Source: Labrenzia sp. THAF82
GTDB lineage: Bacteria > Pseudomonadota > Alphaproteobacteria > Rhizobiales > Stappiaceae
Direction of reading: 5' to 3'
DNA: 64,000 nt
NCBI RefSeq assembly: GCF_009363435.1
Contig: NZ_CP045354.1
Location: 4,616,501 to 4,680,500, forward strand
In this document: piece by piece, positions 44,718-53,644 of the stretch
How the letters are laid out: each line of letters begins with the position of its first letter
Position numbering within the stretch: position 1 is the first letter of the stretch
Program-made: the position numbers and the translations under genes
The notes under the pieces: model-generated
Databases searched by the model: none
What the model was told of the DNA's origin: nothing
Seen by the model: the letters and a program-made list of their open reading frames with translations, nothing else

Positions 44718-46652
44718 TTAGATCCCGTCTCCGTGGGTTCCTGCATTGGACAAGAAGCCATGGTCGCGCAGATATTCGATGATGTCCTCGGCGACATCTT
44801 CAGGATCACGACCGACGTTTCGAATATGTAGTTCCGGGTTTTCCGGTGCTTCATAAGGACTGTCGATACCTGTGAAGTTCTTGATCTCGCCGCGGTCTGC
44901 CTTTGCATAAAGTCCTTTCGGATCTCGCTTGCGGCACTCCTCGATCGGCGTATCGACAAAGACTTCGATGAATTCGTCCTCGCCCATCAGATCGCGCGCC
45001 AGCCGGCGTTCTGACCTGAACGGCGAGATAAACGAAACCAGCGTAATCAGGCCAGCGTCCGTAAAGAGCTTGGCGACCTCTCCCACCCGGCGAATGTTCT
45101 CCACACGGTCAGCGTCGGTAAAGCCCAGGTCCTTGTTGAGACCATGCCGAACGTTGTCGCCATCGAGCGTATAAGTGTGACGCCCATCGATGTGCAGCTT
45201 CTTCTCGACAATCGAGGCAATGGTCGACTTGCCTGACCCGGACAGCCCCGTAAACCAGAGCACTGCGGGTTTTTGGCCGAGTTTTTCCGAGCGCGCGCTT
45301 TTGTCGACATCCAGAGCCTGCCAGTGAATGTTGCTGGCACGGCGCAACGCAAACCAGATCAATCCGGCTCCGACGGTCGCATTGGACATGCGGTCGATCA
45401 AAATGAATGATCCCGTGGAGCGGTTGGCTTCATAGGGATCGAACGGGACTGCAGAGGAGAGCGCGAAATTGCAAAAGGCGATTTCGTTCAGCTCAAGCGT
45501 CTTGCCGGCAATATGTTCGAACGTGTTGACGTTGATCTTGTGTTTGATCTCCGAAACGGTCGCCGTCACTGTTCGTGTGCCAAGCTTCAACAAATAGGGG
45601 CGCCCTGGCAACAGTGGTTCATCCGACATCCAGATGACATGCGCCGCAAACTGGTCGGCGACATCTGGCCGGTGCGCGGCTGAGGACAAGAGATCGCCTC
45701 TGGAAATGTCAATTTCATCTTCGAGCGTGATCGTGACCGCTTCACCCGCTCGAGCTTCGCTAACTTCGCCACCGGTACCTATAATGCTTTGAACCTTCGA
45801 TGAAGTCGCCGGGCCTGCCACCACAAGTTCTTCGCCAACGCTTACGCGGCCACTCGCCACTGTGCCGGAATAGCCACGGAAATCGAGGTTGGGCCGGTTC
45901 ACCCATTGAACAGGAAACCGGAACGGGGCTTCAAGGGCGTGTTCGCCGACTTCAATCGTCTCCAGATGCTCCAGAAGATGCGGACCGGAGTACCAGGCCA
46001 TCTTCTCGCTCTTCATGGTGACGTTGTCACCGTAGCGAGCAGACATCGGGATCGCTTGCAGCGTCTCGAAGTCGAAGCCGTTTGCGAATGTCTCGAATTC
46101 CTTGCGGATTTCCTCAAAACGATCCTGCGAGTAGCCCACCAGATCAATCTTGTTGACCGCAAGCACCACGTGACGGATCCCCAAGAGGGACGCGATGAAC
46201 GCATGGCGGCGTGTTTGAACCATCAGGCCGTTACGTGCATCCACCAGCAGAACGGCAAGATCCGCTGTTGAGGCTCCGGTCGCCATGTTGCGCGTGTATT
46301 GTTCGTGGCCCGGTGTATCGGCGACGATGAATTTTCGTTTGTCCGTCGCAAAGAAACGATAGGCAACATCAATGGTGATGCCTTGCTCGCGTTCAGCCTC
46401 AAGTCCGTCGACAAGCAGAGCAAGATCGATGTCCTCACCAACTGTACCGTGCTTTTTTGAGTCCCTTTCAAGGGCCGCAAGCTGATCTTCGAAGATCAGC
46501 TTGGTGTCATAAAGCAACCGCCCGATCAGGGTGGATTTACCGTCATCGACGGAGCCGCAAGTCAAAAACCGGAGCTGGTCCTTGCTTTCCTGGGCGAGGA
46601 TATAGTCGGTGACAGCTGTTTCGGCAGCTTCCTGAACGTCAACACTCGTCAT
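44718..46652 (-). CDS. cysNC: Bifunctional sulfate adenylyltransferase subunit 1/APS kinase (CysNC)
   Basis: A 644-residue fusion. The N-terminal two thirds are the CysN GTPase ([50 protein letters not shown]) that drives ATP sulfurylase. The C-terminal 190 residues are the CysC APS kinase ([20 protein letters not shown] then [20 protein letters not shown]). Together with CysD it converts sulfate through APS to PAPS. The start codon follows the cysD stop after a single base, so the two are translationally coupled. The operon order is cysD-cysNC. Confidence 0.96.
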   Translation of the reverse strand: MTSVDVQEAAETAVTDYILAQESKDQLRFLTCGSVDDGKSTLIGRLLYDTKLIFEDQLAALERDSKKHGTVGEDIDLALLVDGLEAEREQGITIDVAYRFFATDKRKFIVADTPGHEQYTRNMATGASTADLAVLLVDARNGLMVQTRRHAFIASLLGIRHVVLAVNKIDLVGYSQDRFEEIRKEFETFANGFDFETLQAIPMSARYGDNVTMKSEKMAWYSGPHLLEHLETIEVGEHALEAPFRFPVQWVNRPNLDFRGYSGTVASGRVSVGEELVVAGPATSSKVQSIIGTGGEVSEARAGEAVTITLEDEIDISRGDLLSSAAHRPDVADQFAAHVIWMSDEPLLPGRPYLLKLGTRTVTATVSEIKHKINVNTFEHIAGKTLELNEIAFCNFALSSAVPFDPYEANRSTGSFILIDRMSNATVGAGLIWFALRRASNIHWQALDVDKSARSEKLGQKPAVLWFTGLSGSGKSTIASIVEKKLHIDGRHTYTLDGDNVRHGLNKDLGFTDADRVENIRRVGEVAKLFTDAGLITLVSFISPFRSERRLARDLMGEDEFIEVFVDTPIEECRKRDPKGLYAKADRGEIKNFTGIDSPYEAPENPELHIRNVGRDPEDVAEDIIEYLRDHGFLSNAGTHGDGI

Positions 46653-46653
46653 C

Positions 46654-47583
46654 TTAGAAATATCCTTCCCGCTTCTTTTTCTCCATCGAGGCGCTTTCGT
46701 CCTTATCGATCAGACGACCCTGGCGCTCGGACGTACGGGCAATCAGCATTTCGCGCACAATAGCAGGCAGAGTTTCGGCATCAGATTCGATTGCTCCGGT
46801 CAGCGGGTAACAGCCGAGTGTGCGGAAACGGACACTTTTTTCTTCGATGACTTCGCCGGGCAAAAGCTTCATTCGATCGTCATCGACCATGATCAGCATT
46901 CCATCCCGCTCAACAACAGGACGTTTGGCAGCAAAATAAAGCGGCACCATCGGAATGTTTTCAGTCAGGATGTACTGCCAGATATCCAGCTCAGTCCAGT
47001 TCGACAGCGGGAAAGCGCGGATACTTTCACCCTTGGCGACCCGCGCATTATAAAGGTTCCAGAGCTCGGGACGCTGGTTCTTCGGATCCCACCCATGATT
47101 GGCATTGCGGAAGGAAAACACCCTCTCCTTGGCGCGAGACTTTTCCTCGTCTCGACGCGCTCCACCAAAGGCGGCATCGAAGCCATAGTGGTTCAAGGCC
47201 TGCTTAAGGGCCTCGGTTTTCATGATGTTTGTATGAACCGAAGATCCGTGATCGAACGGGTTGATGTTCTTCTGCAATCCTTCGGGGTTGGTGTGAACGA
47301 GCAAATCCAGCCCCAACCGGCTGGCCGTCTCATCACGGAATGTAATCATGTCGCGGAACTTCCACGTGGTGTCCACATGCAGCAACGGGAACGGCGGTTT
47401 GGCCGGATAGAACGCTTTCATCGCCAGATGCAGCATCACACCGGAATCCTTACCGATGGAATAGAGCATCACCGGATTGGAAAACTCCGCAGCCACTTCA
47501 CGGATGATGTGTATGCTTTCCGCTTCCAGTCGCTTCAGATTGCTGAGGCGCTCGGGTGTGATGCCCTGAGATTGCATGTTCAT
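46654..47583 (-). CDS. cysD: Sulfate adenylyltransferase subunit 2 (CysD)
   Basis: A 309-residue ATP sulfurylase catalytic subunit. [20 protein letters not shown] and [20 protein letters not shown], with the PP-loop in SIGKDS, are typical; later [20 protein letters not shown] and [20 protein letters not shown]. The tail ends in a basic KKKREGYF. Start at 47583, with GGAAAA about six bases upstream of an in-frame GTG; an ATG at 47577 two codons later is also open. It is 61 bp downstream of cysQ and likely in the same unit. Confidence 0.95.
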   Translation of the reverse strand: MNMQSQGITPERLSNLKRLEAESIHIIREVAAEFSNPVMLYSIGKDSGVMLHLAMKAFYPAKPPFPLLHVDTTWKFRDMITFRDETASRLGLDLLVHTNPEGLQKNINPFDHGSSVHTNIMKTEALKQALNHYGFDAAFGGARRDEEKSRAKERVFSFRNANHGWDPKNQRPELWNLYNARVAKGESIRAFPLSNWTELDIWQYILTENIPMVPLYFAAKRPVVERDGMLIMVDDDRMKLLPGEVIEEKSVRFRTLGCYPLTGAIESDAETLPAIVREMLIARTSERQGRLIDKDESASMEKKKREGYF

Positions 47584-47644
47584 GTTCACTTTTCCATTGT
47601 GGCCGCGGACGGCCAAAGTCTATGTTTCGTCCATTCAGCTGAGA

Positions 47645-48481
47645 TCAGCCGGAAACGGCAAGATCGGCCAATACGGAACGGCAGCCAACCGCGAGAAAAT
47701 GGGGATTCCGCAAATCGTCTTTAATCGCTTGAGTTGGCACCTGATAGGTGAAGTCGTTGCCTGTTTCAGCATAGACCAGTGCACCGCCCGCAGCACGCAG
47801 CAACGCATCTCCTGCTGCAATATCCCATTGCATTGTCGGCGCCATCCGTGGGTAAAAATCTGCCCGCCCGGCGGCAAGCCAACACAGTTTCAATGAGGAG
47901 CCGACATTCAGTTGCTCCGCAACGCCCAACCGGTTGATCAACGCGGCTGTTTCTTCGGACATATGCGAACGGCTGGCCAGAACACTCAAGCCAGACTGCG
48001 GTGGGGTCCGCACCGAAATAGCTGCAACGTCCACAATTTTTCCAGCCTCGATCCGCCCCTTGAAGGCGCTCTGTTGGTCATTTGCTGACAATGCGCCGCC
48101 CCAATAGATCTCGCCCAGCGCCGGTGCGGAAACGACACCGAACACAGGGCAGCCATCCTCGATCAGGGCAATGTTGACGGTGAATTCTCCATTCCTCTTG
48201 AGGAACTCCTTGGTACCGTCCAGCGGATCCACCAGAAAATACCGTCCCTCGACAACCGGTAATTCTCCAGCTTCGACGGATTCTTCCGCGACCACGGGAA
48301 TTTCGGGGAAAATCTTTGACAGTCCGGCCAGAATAACCTTTTCGGCAGCCGCATCAGCCACGGTCACAGGCGATCCGTCCGACTTGTTTTCCACTTCGAA
48401 CGGCTCGGCATAAACCTTCAGGATCTCCTCACCAGCTTGCACGGCAAGCTGGTTCAATAAGGATATCTTTTCTTCCGTCAT
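47645..48481 (-). CDS. cysQ: 3'(2'),5'-bisphosphate nucleotidase CysQ
   Basis: A 278-residue inositol-monophosphatase-fold phosphatase. SDGSPVTVADAAAEKVILAG, VVAEESVEAGELP, RYFLVDPLDGTKEFLKRNGE and MQWDIAAGDALLRAAGGALV supply the magnesium-binding Asp and Glu residues (DPLDGT and WDxxAGD). It dephosphorylates PAP formed when PAPS is used, complementing cysD-cysNC just downstream. GAGGTG precedes the ATG at 48481; the long upstream frame extension is not coding. Confidence 0.94.
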   Translation of the reverse strand: MTEEKISLLNQLAVQAGEEILKVYAEPFEVENKSDGSPVTVADAAAEKVILAGLSKIFPEIPVVAEESVEAGELPVVEGRYFLVDPLDGTKEFLKRNGEFTVNIALIEDGCPVFGVVSAPALGEIYWGGALSANDQQSAFKGRIEAGKIVDVAAISVRTPPQSGLSVLASRSHMSEETAALINRLGVAEQLNVGSSLKLCWLAAGRADFYPRMAPTMQWDIAAGDALLRAAGGALVYAETGNDFTYQVPTQAIKDDLRNPHFLAVGCRSVLADLAVSG

Positions 48482-48782
48482 CAACACCTCTTCAAGCGCA
48501 GTTCCTCTGGAGCCCTGCGCTTTTTCCGCTTCATGAGCGTCGCCGTAAATAAAAGGAACAATGTGTATCAATTCAAGGAATGGTGTTCCACGAAACCGGC
48601 AGAATGGAAAACACACGAAACTGTCTCGCCCCGACTTATGCGGTTTTGTTCCGCCGCTCAAGAAAACGTTCGAGGCAGTTGGCCTCTTTCAACGATCAGA
48701 TTCACTTCTTGGCAAGGGCTTTTGGCTAAACTTACAGGCCAAGGGTGGTAAAAACCCCGAGTTATTGGAGAAATAAGTCGCC
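48482..48782. other. Intergenic region between cysQ and the PilZ gene
   Basis: Divergent promoter region. Short plus-strand frames are visible but none has a ribosome site or family motif. No riboswitch-like sequence was recognised. Confidence 0.4.
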
Positions 48783-49286
48783 ATGTCGGACACCAGTCCC
48801 TCGCTGCAGGCAGATTCGGAAGAGGCCACGGAAATGGTTCCGCGTGCCCGCCGTGCACGTGTGTACAAAAAGGGGAAAATGGTTTTCCAAAACGGTCTGC
48901 GTTCCATTCCTTGCATCGTGCGCAACATATCCCAAGGTGGCGCACTGCTGGAATTTGAGCAGGCCTATATGCTCCCCAAGCACTTCGAGCTCTACATCGA
49001 CTTGGAAGACTATGAAGTCAGCTGCGAACGCCGTTGGGAAGAGGGCTTGCGCTGCGGTGTCATGTTCATCGGTGAGAAGCGGCAAGTGGCGCAAATGCGC
49101 GCCCAGTCGCTGAAAACATCAGAAGAAGCCCTGACGAAAGACGACGACCAGTATGTCGATAGTACCGGAGGCTTTTTCGATCGGCGCAAGGCTGACGACA
49201 GGCGGCCGGTAAAGCCGGGTGAACCCTTGAGTCGCCCGCGACCTGGTTCGGCCGGCGGGAAACCTACCTTCGGAAAACGTCGCTAA
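48783..49286 (+). CDS. PilZ domain protein
   Basis: A 167-residue protein with one PilZ domain at residues 18-105. The N-x-S-x-x-G motif is in VRNISQGGALLEFE, and the N-terminal Arg-rich part RARRARVYKKGKMVF provides candidates for the RxxxR phosphate-binding pair, though the spacing is not canonical. It probably binds cyclic di-GMP and acts in motility or surface behaviour. The C-terminal 60 residues are charged and disordered (DRRKADDRRPVKPGEPLSRP). A clean terminator follows. Confidence 0.85.
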   Translation: MSDTSPSLQADSEEATEMVPRARRARVYKKGKMVFQNGLRSIPCIVRNISQGGALLEFEQAYMLPKHFELYIDLEDYEVSCERRWEEGLRCGVMFIGEKRQVAQMRAQSLKTSEEALTKDDDQYVDSTGGFFDRRKADDRRPVKPGEPLSRPRPGSAGGKPTFGKRR

Positions 49287-49310
49287 AGGTATTTGGTTCT
49301 AGCAGACCTG

Positions 49311-49343
49311 AAAGCCCCTCAGATCCTCTGACGGGGCTTTTTT
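49311..49343 (+). terminator. Rho-independent terminator of the PilZ gene
   Basis: AAAGCCCC and GGGGCTTT arms (with TCAG/CTGA partly extending the stem) followed by TTTT, 24 bp after the PilZ stop. It has a mirror-image A-run, so it could also act on the convergent strand. Confidence 0.8.
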
Positions 49344-49472
49344 ACTGCGTTTCTGCTTGGCATCGATTTTTCAACAACTTGCAATCCAAGAGAGACCGCT
49401 GTCCATAAAATGAGAATCGCCGAAGGAGCTCTCTTCAGCTGAAACGACGGCGGAATTGCGCTGCCCGCCCGG

Positions 49473-51395
49473 CTATTCCTGACTGTCCAGAAAGGCCTGC
49501 GCCGATTCCCTTGTCTCGTAGATGTGGGAGGCCCCTTTCAAGGTCTCTCCAAGCTTCAGGCGCATGAAAGCCGATCCGGAATACCGGGTCACTGTGTTGT
49601 AAAACCGGCTTTCAAGATCAGCGACCATTTCCGCATAGTCGTTGGCAATGTCATCATCCAGGTGAAAACCATCATAATTGACAATCACATCGACACGCTC
49701 GCTCAAGGGGCCACAGACCCGCTCCACCTGATCGCGGACCTGCTCCACTTCGGTCCGTGTGCGGATGCGCATCTTTTCAAAGTTGATGAAAAGCCGGTCG
49801 TGGGGAGGATCGAGCGCGATACGCTCGGGCAGATCGAGATGCAACAATTCGCGCCTCAGGTCCATTGGCCCTTCAGCAAAGAGACGTGCATCCATCTCCT
49901 GGAGTTCACCCATGATCGGTCGGAACCCCATACGGTCCAGGATATCGCGATCGACATCGATGCCCGGTGCAACTTCGGTCAAGACGAGCCCTTCTTCGCT
50001 CAGCTTGAAAACGCAACGCTCCGTAACATAAAGCACTGGCTGCCCGAGGCGCGCTGCCCGTCGTCCTGAAAATGTGACTTGTTCCACGTCGCTCAGAAAT
50101 TTGCGCGACGATCCTTCGTTCACAACCTCCATCCGACCGTCCGTCAACCTGACCTGCAGCCCCTTGGCCGTGAAAGTACCGGCAAAGACAAGCGATTTGG
50201 CGTTCTGACTGATATTGATGAACCCACCTGCCCCCGCCAGGCGCGGCCCGAAGCGGGACACATTGACGTTGCCAAGGGCATCAGCCTGAGCAAGCCCAAG
50301 ACAGGCCATGTCCAGTCCACCGCCGTCATAAAAATCAAATTGCGAGTTCTGGGGAATGACGGCATCGACATCCACGGCCGCACCGAAATCGAGACCGGAC
50401 GCCGGCTGCCCCCCGACAACCCCAGGCTCTGCCGTCAGGGTGACGTGGTTCAGCATGCCCTCCTCTGCCGCTACCGCGGCCACTCCTTCCGGCATTCCTA
50501 TGCCGAGGTTTATGACGCCGTTGACCGGAAGCTCAAACGCGCAACGCCTTGCGATGATCTTGCGCGGTCCGAGCGGCATCGCCGGGATTTCACCGGCAGG
50601 GGGTCGAATGCGGTTGGTGAAGGCATGGGAAAAGTCAGTCTTGTAGGTCTGCATGTGGTTTTCCGGCTTCGCCACCACCACGGCATCAACCAGAATACCG
50701 GGTATCTGGACGTCGCGCGCCTGCAGACTGCGCCCGCGAGCAAGGCGCTCAACCTGCACAATCACCACTCCCCCTGCATTCTTGACCGCCATGGCTTGCG
50801 CCAGATTGTCGATCACCAATGCTTCGCGTTCCATCGTGACATTGCCCGCCTCATCCGCCGTTGTGCCGCGCAGCAAGGCAACGGTCAGCTTCGGGGCCGG
50901 ATAATAAAGATACTCCTCTCCACCCAGTTTCATCAGGTCAATTTGAGGTTCGGTGGACATGTCATTGATAGCGCCGCCGCCATTGCGCGGATCGACGAAT
51001 GTCTCAAGCCCGACTTTTGACAACATGCCCGGTTTACCGGCTGCGGCGTCCCGGTAGAGTTGGCTGATACACCCCTGAGGCAGGTTCCAGCCCTGAATTT
51101 TTCCCGAAACGGCAAGCTCGGCCACTTTCGGGATCAGTCCCCAGTGACCGCCAACCACCTTTTTCAGAAGGCCATCATGACCGAGCCGGTTCAGGCCCCT
51201 GTACTTTCCATCTCCCTGACCGGCAGCAAAAAACAACGAGAGGTTTTTGGGTGTCCCGTGCGCCAGAAATCTTGCTTCAATCGCCGCAAGAAGCTCATCA
51301 GGAACACCTATACCGACAAAACCGGATGTTGTGATGGTGTCGCCGTCCTTCACCAGGGCAGCGGCATCCGACGCAGAGACAACCTTCCGCCGCAT
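49473..51395 (-). CDS. Acyl-CoA:acetate/3-ketoacid CoA-transferase (fused subunits)
   Basis: A 640-residue fused alpha/beta CoA transferase. Alpha part: SASDAAALVKDGDTITTSGF and GVPDELLAAIEARF; beta part: GVINLGIGMPEGVAAVAAEE and NSQFDFYDGGGLDMACLGLA. The order matches YdiF/propionate CoA-transferase-like enzymes that swap CoA between acetate and acyl groups. After the usual CoA-transferase end (about residue 525) there is an extra domain of about 110 residues with RVDVIVNYDGFHLDDDIAND, whose role is unknown. GGGAGG precedes the ATG. It has no metabolic partners nearby. Confidence 0.88.
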   Translation of the reverse strand: MRRKVVSASDAAALVKDGDTITTSGFVGIGVPDELLAAIEARFLAHGTPKNLSLFFAAGQGDGKYRGLNRLGHDGLLKKVVGGHWGLIPKVAELAVSGKIQGWNLPQGCISQLYRDAAAGKPGMLSKVGLETFVDPRNGGGAINDMSTEPQIDLMKLGGEEYLYYPAPKLTVALLRGTTADEAGNVTMEREALVIDNLAQAMAVKNAGGVVIVQVERLARGRSLQARDVQIPGILVDAVVVAKPENHMQTYKTDFSHAFTNRIRPPAGEIPAMPLGPRKIIARRCAFELPVNGVINLGIGMPEGVAAVAAEEGMLNHVTLTAEPGVVGGQPASGLDFGAAVDVDAVIPQNSQFDFYDGGGLDMACLGLAQADALGNVNVSRFGPRLAGAGGFINISQNAKSLVFAGTFTAKGLQVRLTDGRMEVVNEGSSRKFLSDVEQVTFSGRRAARLGQPVLYVTERCVFKLSEEGLVLTEVAPGIDVDRDILDRMGFRPIMGELQEMDARLFAEGPMDLRRELLHLDLPERIALDPPHDRLFINFEKMRIRTRTEVEQVRDQVERVCGPLSERVDVIVNYDGFHLDDDIANDYAEMVADLESRFYNTVTRYSGSAFMRLKLGETLKGASHIYETRESAQAFLDSQE

Positions 51396-51775
51396 GAAAT
51401 CCTCCCAGTTGTTTTTTCCAGTTTGGAACGGGCAAGGACGTGGCGTCCAGTGGCAACTTTTTTCTTGTCGATGTTCGTTGGCGTGACAGGGCCAGGAAAA
51501 GACACGCGCGTTCGTGGTCTTGCGGTCAACTCAAAGGCTCAACGAAAGGTACAGGCGGCGCTGGACATCCAACGACCAATGCGTCGGATACCGAAATCAC
51601 GCCAGCAGGTGAAGCCTGTCTTCAGCGCTCCCTTCAGAAGGACATGCGGTCACAATATGCCTGCAATTGCTTACTGCGTAGCGTAGAAAGTCTATCGGAT
51701 TTTTTTAGAGTGAGGAGAGTTGAAAACCATTTAGAAACAAAGACTTCACGGCGAAGCACTCTGAATGCCGGACAA
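51396..51775. other. Gene-free stretch, left part
   Basis: A plus-strand frame of 191 codons (51440-52015) runs through here but has no family motif and looks like chance. No other gene is seen; the region contains AT-rich runs (TTTTTTTAGAGTGAGGAG) near 51700. Confidence 0.4.
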
Positions 51776-51806
51776 ACAAAAAGGGTGCCGGTTTGCACCA
51801 GCACCC
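51776..51806 (-). terminator. Strong Rho-independent terminator on the minus strand in a gene-free region
   Basis: On the minus strand GGGTGCTGGT-GCAA-ACCGGCACCC is followed by TTTTTGTTTG. One pair is G-U in the minus transcript but would be C-A in the plus transcript, which favours minus-strand use. No protein gene ends here. Confidence 0.75.
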
Positions 51807-52170
51807 CCCTGTTTGGAGCAAGACGCTTGTTTCAGCTGCGTTTCCGAGGAAACGCGATGCCAAATCGATCCTGGTCTCCTGACCTTCAAGCTTCCTTCCA
51901 GAAGCCTTTCAGCCCGTGTGCACGAAATCTGGCGGATTTCGAACCCACGCCGGTCTCACGGATAGCCCGCCGTTACCGGTTTGCCGGAGCGCCATCTGCG
52001 TCACGTGGCCGCTGAAAGCGCATCCCATGTGGTCTCCCAAAACCTTCTGGTAAGCTCTCCCGAAGGATAACCCCCAGTCAATCTGGGCATGGGCTACTGA
52101 TTACCCAGTTTGGTGACCCGCTTACCAGGGCGGAACCTGTCTGGCTCAGTAGTTGATATGATAGTGGCCA
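51776..52170 (-). ncRNA. Candidate structured non-coding RNA (unidentified class)
   Basis: A block of about 390 bp lies in a gene-free gap between AT-rich flanks. Its minus strand ends in a strong terminator at 51776-51806. Inside, CTGGTAAGC (52047-52055) and GCTTACCAG (52120-52128) pair over 9 bp, enclosing a CCCAG/CTGGG hairpin. Further hairpins include CCGG/CCGG around 51980 and GCGTTTCC/GGAAACGC (51838-51855). GGTTCGAAATCC near 51945 looks like a tRNA T-loop. I tested this by eye against tmRNA, RNase P, SRP, 6S and the cobalamin riboswitch and found no match. The 5' end is not defined. Confidence 0.5.
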
Positions 52171-52445
52171 AATATTTACTTACTGTCTACTGCGATATTT
52201 ACTTTTCAACATCTACGGAATAAGCCTGTTGACAACTTGTGTATAAAATTACACGCGAGTAAACTTTCCATATTAACTACAAAATCTTATGCGATTTTTC
52301 GGATTTTACTTCTGCAACGCAGCAAATAGAGGATATTTCTGCGGCACTGCGTCAATTCATGACTGCTGCGATCAGACGTTTCAGCAGGACACAGCTGAGC
52401 TCCGGAAGGGAGCTTTGAAAGGCTTCAAATCTAAAGAGAGAAAGT
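52171..52445. other. AT-rich region between candidate RNA and tRNA-Gln
   Basis: Markedly AT-rich and free of genes. On the minus strand it contains possible promoter elements such as TTGTCAACAGGCTTATTCC and TTGAAAAGTAAATATC, and could drive the candidate RNA. tRNA-Gln transcription would also enter it from the right. Confidence 0.35.
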
Positions 52446-52520
52446 TGGCTGGGGTGGCAGGATTCGAACCTGCGCATGGCGGTACCAAAAACCGCTGCCT
52501 TACCGCTTGGCTACACCCCA
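52446..52520 (-). tRNA. tRNA-Gln (UUG)
   Basis: A complete cloverleaf on the minus strand with TGGGGTG/CACCCCA acceptor arms, D-arm GCCAAGCGGTAAGGC, anticodon loop TTTTTGG with anticodon UUG, and T-arm GCAGG-TTCGAAT-CCTGC. The 3' CCA is encoded. The first base pair is T-A (U1-A72), the usual feature of glutamine tRNAs. Confidence 0.95.
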
Positions 52521-52886
52521 AGGCCGTGGGAGAGGTGTATAACGGGGCCGCTTCTGAAGCGCAAGCCTTCCCAGGCTCAATCTTTGAGCTGTTTGGAGTG
52601 GTTTTCCCCAGAAGGCTTTGCACCTTGTTTGAACCGACAAGACAGGGCTCGTGTGGAAGCCTATGTAGCGACAGAATTTTCGGAAAATTCTTGGCGCTGA
52701 CTGCCGTAAAGAAATACCTCTGTTTCAGCCTAACTTTCTGAATTTGTTTTGGAAACCAAAAAAGTCCTACCCGTTTCAGCAATTCTCTTGCGGGATCAAG
52801 TCAGCTTTGCTAAATGACCCTCCACGCAGCGGGCCCTTGCCATGCTGTTCCCGATGGATCTAGTCTTATGCGATCCAATAAAGTGT
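52521..52886. other. Gene-free stretch between the two tRNA genes
   Basis: No gene or strong repeat recognised. It should hold the minus-strand promoter of tRNA-Gln (near 52540-52620) and the plus-strand promoter of tRNA-Pro. Confidence 0.4.
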
Positions 52887-52963
52887 CGGAGTGTAGCGCA
52901 GCCTGGTAGCGCACCTCGTTCGGGACGAGGGGGTCGGAGGTTCGAATCCTCTCACTCCGACCA
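52887..52963 (+). tRNA. tRNA-Pro (CGG)
   Basis: A complete 77-nt tRNA with acceptor CGGAGTG/CACTCCG, anticodon stem CCTCG/CGAGG around loop TTCGGGA (anticodon CGG), T-arm GGAGG-TTCGAAT-CCTCT and encoded CCA. It is followed by TTTTT, suited to termination or processing. Confidence 0.96.
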
Positions 52964-53123
52964 TTTTTCCTCTAAAGCGTTGATATACGTTGGTATTCGG
53001 CTTCTTGGCAGAACAGGTTTCTTGCGAAGGTTGAGACAGTTCGCTGTTTCGTATGATCAGCATCATCGACTTCGTTCGTTCGCAGTTGCATACTCCTGCT
53101 GATTTCAGTCCTGGGCAACAATC

Positions 53124-53573
53124 ATGAAGTTTGTGCTTGCAGTTGTTTATCTTCTTTTGCCGGTTTCACTCGCCAATGCCGCAGACACCCTGAGCCTTCA
53201 GGATGCGCGTAAGGTGGCTGGGGACCTTCATTCCAAAAACGTCGTCGTTGCCGGGATGCTTGCCCAGGCAAGTGGCGCGCCGCCAAATCAGCAAAGAGAC
53301 ACCTATCGCGCGGGTGTTCTTGAACTGCTTGACGCCAGTTTGGCGTTTCAATCGAAATGGTCTGCCGACACGCTTGCAGCAACCAGTGCCACTCCGCCCA
53401 GAATAAGCGAACTGAATGTATTTTCCCACTGTCTGTGGCTTGCAAACACCCTGACCGAGCTGTCATTTGAGTTGGCTGAAAGCCGACAGTGGAAGGACAG
53501 GTTCTCTGAGGAGGTTGCCGAACACACAGGCGCTTGCGACGCTGCGTTGGGTTTGCGGTCTGATGCAAATTGA
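53124..53573 (+). CDS. Small secreted protein of unknown function
   Basis: A 149-residue protein with a signal peptide at residues 1-19 (MKFVLAVVYLLLPVSLANA). The mature part is mostly helical (LSLQDARKVAGDLHSKNVVV, GVLELLDASLAFQSKWSADT) with two cysteines (SHCLWLAN and GACDAALG). No family recognised. It converges with a LysR gene. Confidence 0.6.
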   Translation: MKFVLAVVYLLLPVSLANAADTLSLQDARKVAGDLHSKNVVVAGMLAQASGAPPNQQRDTYRAGVLELLDASLAFQSKWSADTLAATSATPPRISELNVFSHCLWLANTLTELSFELAESRQWKDRFSEEVAEHTGACDAALGLRSDAN

Positions 53574-53585
53574 AGAAAGACCCTC

Positions 53586-53621
53586 ACGCATAAAAGTTTC
53601 CTCTCGAGCATCCTTATGCGT
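53586..53621. terminator. Possible bidirectional terminator stem
   Basis: ACGCATAA (53586-53593) and TTATGCGT (53614-53621) are complementary with a 20-nt loop, between two convergent genes. The long loop makes it tentative. Confidence 0.3.
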
Positions 53622-53644
53622 TTCCGCTGTGGAGCGCGCTGACA

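Noticed and set aside
51855-51900. GGTCAGGAGACC on the minus strand, like the B12 box of a cobalamin riboswitch
   Set aside because: The other conserved aptamer elements (GCCACTG, CCCCGCAACTG-type core) were not found upstream and no cobalamin gene follows.
51930-51975. A tRNA on the minus strand around GGTTCGAAATCC
   Set aside because: A T-arm-like hairpin can be drawn, but no matching acceptor, D or anticodon arm exists at the required distances.
51440-52015. Plus-strand frame of 191 codons in the gene-free region
   Set aside because: No ribosome site, low-complexity composition typical of an out-of-frame translation, and it overlaps the candidate minus-strand RNA and its terminator.
51776-52170. 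tmRNA or RNase P RNA
   Set aside because: No tag-peptide frame (AAC GAC AAC-type) and no GAGGAAAGTCC-type RNase P core seen on the minus strand.
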